Shown: positions 34,038 through 37,300 of the stretch, one piece after another
How the letters are laid out: the number at the start of each line of letters is the position of its first letter
Numbering within the stretch: position 1 is the stretch's first letter
Origin: CAWGCE01 sp964480915
GTDB lineage: Bacteria > Planctomycetota > Planctomycetia > Pirellulales > Pirellulaceae
Assembly: GCA_964480915.1 (NCBI GenBank)
Contig: CAYZRS010000053.1
Span: forward strand, 1-37,300
Reading direction: 5' to 3'
Length of the DNA stretch: 37,300 nt
Notes under the pieces: generated by a model
The model's input: the letters and a program-made list of their open reading frames with translations, nothing else
The model's database searches: none
Told to the model about the DNA's origin: nothing
Program-made: the position numbers and the translations under genes

Positions 34038-34451
34038 ATGAAGTTTTTTATCACGATCGCAGGGCTCTCTGGAGCCGCTTCCGTCGGGCTGGGCGCCTTC
34101 GCGGCTCATGGCTTGGAAAAAGTGCTGCTCAAGAACGGCCTCGACCCGGCCGACATTCCCCAACGTCTGGAGTGGGCCGCGACGGCAACACAGTACCTGC
34201 TGGTCCACGCGGCCGCTTTGCTGGCAGCAATCGCCATTGCCAATACGGTCGGCCCCAGCAAAATCCTGACATTGGCAACCGGCCTGATTGCGCTGGGCAC
34301 GTTCCTCTTCAGTGGTTCGCTGTACGCTTTGGCATTCACAGGAAATTCGTTTTTTGCCCGTGTGGCCCCCTGGGGCGGATCGACCTTAATCTTGGCCTGG
34401 CTGCTCATCGCTGTCAGCGGCTGGGTGATGACGACGAATACGGACGCGTAG
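34038..34451 (+). CDS. DUF423 family membrane protein
   Basis: A 137-aa protein with four hydrophobic segments. It begins MKFFITIAGLSGAASVGLGAFAAHGL, the family hallmark (given here in parts: AGLSGAASVGLGAFAAHGL). It also has the conserved YLLVHAAALL and the final FSGSLYALAFTG with PWGGSTLILAWL. The function of the family is unknown, although it is widespread. ATG 34038 was chosen over the long upstream frame (33909), which is not protein-like. It is convergent with the tryptophan dioxygenase gene with only 7 bp between stops, and divergent from the ThiF-like gene. Confidence 0.9.
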   Translation: MKFFITIAGLSGAASVGLGAFAAHGLEKVLLKNGLDPADIPQRLEWAATATQYLLVHAAALLAAIAIANTVGPSKILTLATGLIALGTFLFSGSLYALAFTGNSFFARVAPWGGSTLILAWLLIAVSGWVMTTNTDA

Positions 34452-34458
34452 CCTCGTT

Positions 34459-35562
34459 TCACGCTTCGCCGCTAACAAAGAAGCCTAGTGCTTTCTTCAG
34501 TTCCGACGGCAACTGCGGCAGCGCCGATCTCGGGATGAGGTACGTCGACAGCGCGAACAGATCGATGAAGACTCGATTCTGCTGCGTCGTGCGGCTCAAG
34601 TAATCATGCCCTGATGAACCGCCCGTCCCAATTTTGGTGCCGAGCATGCGTTGCACCATCACGGCATGACGTGTCCTCCACGCCGTGAACAGTTCATCGA
34701 TCTCGACCAGATGCGTTAGGTATCGAAACGGCGCGTAGAGAATCGGCTCATCTCGATAAAGCTGAATGAACAGCGCTGCCAGCGTTGCTTGTTGCGAAAG
34801 GCGGCGTTCCCCTTTTTCAATCTGAGCTGAAAACTCCTCCGCGTCCAAAAGCGACGTCAGCCGGCGTTCGGTCGCGGTCAAATCGGCCAACTGAAATTCG
34901 CGTTCACGTTCGTTCAGCGTCGGATTCTTTTCGATAATTTCACGGTCCGAGTCCAACATCTTACCGACGGCGACGATATACTCATCCCAGAAATCGAAGT
35001 CTTGAAACTTCATGAACGGCATACGAGCGAGCCACGCATCTGTCCGTTCCAGCAAGCTCGGTCGCTCTTCCAATTTGGCTAGTTCTTCTTGATGCTCTGC
35101 GTTCAATCGAGACACAAAGAACTCACGATCGGCTCGCAAGCGATGTTTCTTTTTCAGCCCCATGACGATTTCAATTTGCTTAAACTGGATGCTTTGAAAT
35201 CCTGATGCGGGCACCAGCAGATCGCGAAAATCCAAGAAGTCGAGCGGCGTCATCGTTTCAATAATGTCGATCTGCTGCAGCAAGACTTGTTGAATTGCTC
35301 GAATGCGTTCCAGCCGCCCAATGACAAAGCCCATTTGCTTCTCGTCGAGGTGCGAATCACTAAACACTTCGACTGCAGAATTGAGTTCGAACAAAATCTG
35401 CTTGAACCACAATTCGTAGGCTTGGTGCGTGATGATGAACAGCATTTCATCGTGAGCCGGAGCGCCGATCAGCTCACTCTCCCGTTGCTGAGCCCCGAGG
35501 ATACGGTCCAGCTGCAAATATTCGCTGTAATAGACCTGTTTTTGACTCGCCGCCATTTCCAT
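34459..35562 (-). CDS. Tryptophan 2,3-dioxygenase
   Basis: Haem enzyme that opens the indole ring of L-tryptophan to N-formylkynurenine, the first step of the kynurenine pathway. The 367-aa protein shows the substrate-pocket motif HDEMLFIITHQAYELWFKQI, the ARMPFMKFQDFDFWDEY segment, and a C-terminal RTRHAVMVQRMLG with GTGGSSGHDYL, containing the axial haem His and the ammonium-binding Gly/Ser loop. Its length is above the ~280 aa of short bacterial enzymes and nearer the animal type. ATG 35562 starts the protein; an in-frame ATG two codons later (35556) is also possible. No kynB or kynU is adjacent. Confidence 0.93.
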   Translation of the reverse strand: MEMAASQKQVYYSEYLQLDRILGAQQRESELIGAPAHDEMLFIITHQAYELWFKQILFELNSAVEVFSDSHLDEKQMGFVIGRLERIRAIQQVLLQQIDIIETMTPLDFLDFRDLLVPASGFQSIQFKQIEIVMGLKKKHRLRADREFFVSRLNAEHQEELAKLEERPSLLERTDAWLARMPFMKFQDFDFWDEYIVAVGKMLDSDREIIEKNPTLNEREREFQLADLTATERRLTSLLDAEEFSAQIEKGERRLSQQATLAALFIQLYRDEPILYAPFRYLTHLVEIDELFTAWRTRHAVMVQRMLGTKIGTGGSSGHDYLSRTTQQNRVFIDLFALSTYLIPRSALPQLPSELKKALGFFVSGEA

Positions 35563-35667
35563 CCATCCTTAAAACCCGTGACAAAGACTGTCCGGATGAT
35601 AGCGGCAGATCAAGGCACGCGGAATCGGGAGGGTACCGACCGACAGCGAAGAAAACGTTTGCCAATG

Positions 35668-35701
35668 AAAAAACACGCCCTGCTCGAACGAGCAGGGCGT
35701 G
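35668..35701 (-). terminator. Strong intrinsic terminator of the ECF sigma gene
   Basis: A perfect 13-bp stem, CACGCCCTGCTCG (35674-35686) and CGAGCAGGGCGTG (35689-35701), closed by a very short loop. On the minus strand it is followed by six T (plus-strand A-run 35668-35673). It sits 57 bp after the sigma-factor stop and before the tryptophan dioxygenase gene, insulating the two. Confidence 0.93.
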
Positions 35702-35758
35702 CTGGAAGAAGCGCCCGGCCGGAAACCAGCCAGGCAACTTTGTTGTTCGCTCGGTCGA

Positions 35759-36331
35759 TTAGACCGCGACCGCTTCGCACAATTGCGAACTCAACCGCTG
35801 GCGAGCCGTGTGCAAACGTCGCTTGATCGTACCGACCGGAGCCTGACAATCCTCGCTGATCTCCCGCAGGCTTTGGTCACGGAAGTAGAACGCGTGAATC
35901 ATCTCGCGGTCCAACTCACGCAAGCCGTCTACGTTCGCTCGCAAATTCTCGTCACGCTCCCGCTCCAACGTGTCATGCAAAGGCGTGCGAAACTCGACGC
36001 AAGTCGCTTCCATGATCGTCGGTTCGGTGCTTGTTACGGGAGCACGTCGCGTGCAACGATTGATCGCCATGTGATTGGCGATCGCTCGCAACCAGCCGCC
36101 AAAGCAGCGCGGGTCACGCAACTGATCGATCTTGACCAACGCCTTCAGGAAGACGTCCTGGCACAAGTCCTGTGCCTGATCGTAATCACCCAAGCGCGCG
36201 TATCCGACGCTTAAGACGTGCTGGTAGTATCGTTCCGTCAATTCGCCAAAAGCGGCTCGGTCACCCGTTTGAGCCGCCTTTACCAAATCGGCGATCGTCA
36301 ATGTCTTCAAATCTGTCTTCGTGTTACACAT
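35759..36331 (-). CDS. ECF-type RNA polymerase sigma factor
   Basis: A 190-aa group 4 sigma factor. The region 2 helices include AAFGELTERYYQHVLSVGYA, DYDQAQDLCQDVFLKAL and the DNA-opening FGGWLRAIANHMAINRCTRR. After a linker comes region 4 with LRELDREMIHAFYFRDQSLREISE (in two parts) and VGTIKRRLHTARQRLSSQL, the -35-binding helix-turn-helix. I chose ATG 36331, preceded by GAAAGAGAG; the longer frame to 36427 adds low-confidence sequence. No anti-sigma gene is next to it, unless the small upstream protein has such a role, for which there is no sequence evidence. The target promoter is unknown. Confidence 0.93.
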   Translation of the reverse strand: MCNTKTDLKTLTIADLVKAAQTGDRAAFGELTERYYQHVLSVGYARLGDYDQAQDLCQDVFLKALVKIDQLRDPRCFGGWLRAIANHMAINRCTRRAPVTSTEPTIMEATCVEFRTPLHDTLERERDENLRANVDGLRELDREMIHAFYFRDQSLREISEDCQAPVGTIKRRLHTARQRLSSQLCEAVAV

Positions 36332-36473
36332 GATCTCTCTTTCCGGAGGATACCCAGGTGCATCGCGGGGGGATGAACCAAGGCGAATCGCGCGAGCACA
36401 ATCCAAGTGCGAACGCCGGCCGGCCAATGCCCGTGGCTGTGAAGCTTTCAGGTTTTTCTTAACCGTCAGCTAA

Positions 36474-36740
36474 TCAGCCGGTGGCGGGCAACGTACGGCC
36501 GGTAATGACCGCCATCGTCGCCATCGCCGTCGGGCGACCCACCACATGCCCCACTGGGACCGTGACAGGTTGCATCCAGTGCTGGCGTTTGCCTTGCCAC
36601 GCCTGGATGTAGGCTCTTTGCCGCAACTGCGGGAGATAGCACGAGCTGAAAAGTTCGAGCGCGCGAATCAGACTGCAGAAACGGACGTTAGCGTCGCTAA
36701 CGAGGGCGTTTATGGAGCTATTTAGATTCAAGTTACGCAT
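36474..36740 (-). CDS. Small hypothetical protein upstream of the ECF sigma gene
   Basis: An 88-aa frame starting MRNLNLNSSINALVSD, with GGAAGG six bases before ATG 36740, one of the better ribosome sites in the window. There is no recognised domain; the middle is aromatic and basic (SCYLPQLRQRAYIQAWQGKRQ in two overlapping parts). It ends 142 bp before the sigma-factor start on the same strand and could share its transcript. A longer frame from 36809 has no ribosome site. Real but uncharacterised, with moderate confidence. Confidence 0.5.
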   Translation of the reverse strand: MRNLNLNSSINALVSDANVRFCSLIRALELFSSCYLPQLRQRAYIQAWQGKRQHWMQPVTVPVGHVVGRPTAMATMAVITGRTLPATG

Positions 36741-37300
36741 GTCAAACCTTCCCATGGCTCGTGCTGAGCCGAGAGAGATGAATTTTTGAAACTGCCGCCA
36801 ACATTCCAATATCGCTGGCCACTAACAGTTTCGGTTGCCGTGAACCTGGCAGTTCAGCCAGGATGTCATCCTGAGCTACCCTGCACTGCGAAACCACAGT
36901 CCGAGGTCCATCGGTACTTATGATAGACGTTCCTCAACATTCCAGGTTCGCCAAAATCGAAAAGATTTTCCAAGATGGCCAAGAATCGGTCATTTCCACG
37001 CGCCAATGCCGTAAAAACCGCTGATTCCGTCCGATGCTCGCCTGCGCAGGGCGCTGCCCGAATGCGGGAGATGCTCGTCGAACAGTCCCTTTCATCCATC
37101 GAACAACAGAGCGCAACAGGGCTTCCTCGCCTCGAACTGCCGAATTTCCGTTAGCTACGGACTTTGAAATGAGAGCAAGGCAACTCTGGTCGAAGAGCCA
37201 ATGGCGCTGTCGATTCTGCCCTAAGCGACCATTCCATCCGTTGCCCTAGCGAATGTGGCCTCATTCCCTTGCGACTGGTGATGTTGAAGTGGCTACGTTG
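36741..37300. other. Right-edge region without a supported gene
   Basis: These 560 bases contain only short frames with no protein-like character. Two small dyads occur: CCTGGC/GCCAGG (36845-36862) and CAGGATGTCATCCTG (36859-36873, 7-bp arms around one base). They overlap and lie 105-135 bp upstream of the small gene at 36740, so they may be regulatory. No terminator or tRNA was seen. Confidence 0.5.

Noticed and set aside
36474..36488. C-terminal LPATG in the small protein, resembling a sortase signal
   Set aside because: A sortase signal needs a following membrane segment and basic tail; the protein ends at LPATG and has no signal peptide. Coincidence.

Overview
The window reads as a chromosomal segment of a planctomycete, most likely of the Pirellula/Rhodopirellula/Blastopirellula group. 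Indicators are a dockerin-repeat protein with a PEP-CTERM sorting tail, a YidC with an embedded PDZ domain, a Hanks-type Ser/Thr kinase next to a ThiF-like enzyme, many GTG/TTG starts with weak Shine-Dalgarno sequences, and an intergenic inverted repeat built on CGCGGAGCGAAAGGCG, a type I recall as common in these genomes. The assignment comes from protein character, not from a database search. No rRNA, tRNA, CRISPR, insertion sequence or prophage was seen.

Layout. 391-2495 (+): a secreted dockerin/PEP-CTERM protein and a membrane coiled-coil/zinc-ribbon protein. 2746-12576 (-): bifunctional nuclease (DUF151), valS, leuB, cimA and ftsK, transcribed in the order ftsK, then cimA-leuB-valS-DUF151. 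Between ftsK and cimA lies a complete ribosome-mediated attenuator: promoter, 26-codon leader peptide ending in an Ile-Ile-Ile run, antiterminator strand and intrinsic terminator. 13057-15645 (-): truB and an MmgE/PrpD protein. 15750-17794: hemL (+) convergent with tsaB (-). 18042-23726 (+): two tandem metallophosphoesterases, yidC and mnmE. 23739-27141: three regulators, an NtrC-type (-), a NarL-type (+) and a receiver fused to an RsbW-like ATPase (+). 27246-30631: an unrecognised 495-aa protein (-) divergent from a GumC/Wzz-like protein (+). 30647-33864 (-): ThiF/MoeB-like enzyme, small membrane protein, Ser/Thr kinase, zinc-ribbon peptide and MaoC-like hydratase. 34038-36740: DUF423 membrane protein (+), tryptophan 2,3-dioxygenase (-), an ECF sigma factor with a strong terminator (-) and a small protein upstream of it (-). 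36741-37300 holds no supported gene.

How they work together. The clearest functional unit is the branched-chain amino acid block. Citramalate synthase starts the threonine-independent isoleucine route, LeuB acts in both that route and leucine synthesis, and valyl-tRNA synthetase follows on the same strand. The leader peptide would let ribosome stalling at Ile codons switch the block on. Most other genes are housekeeping (division, tRNA modification, haem, membrane insertion) or signalling, and several have lineage-specific architecture: acidic tracts in FtsK, PDZ in YidC, a divergent G domain in MnmE. The window's most novel candidates are the cimA attenuator and the uncharacterised 495-aa protein.
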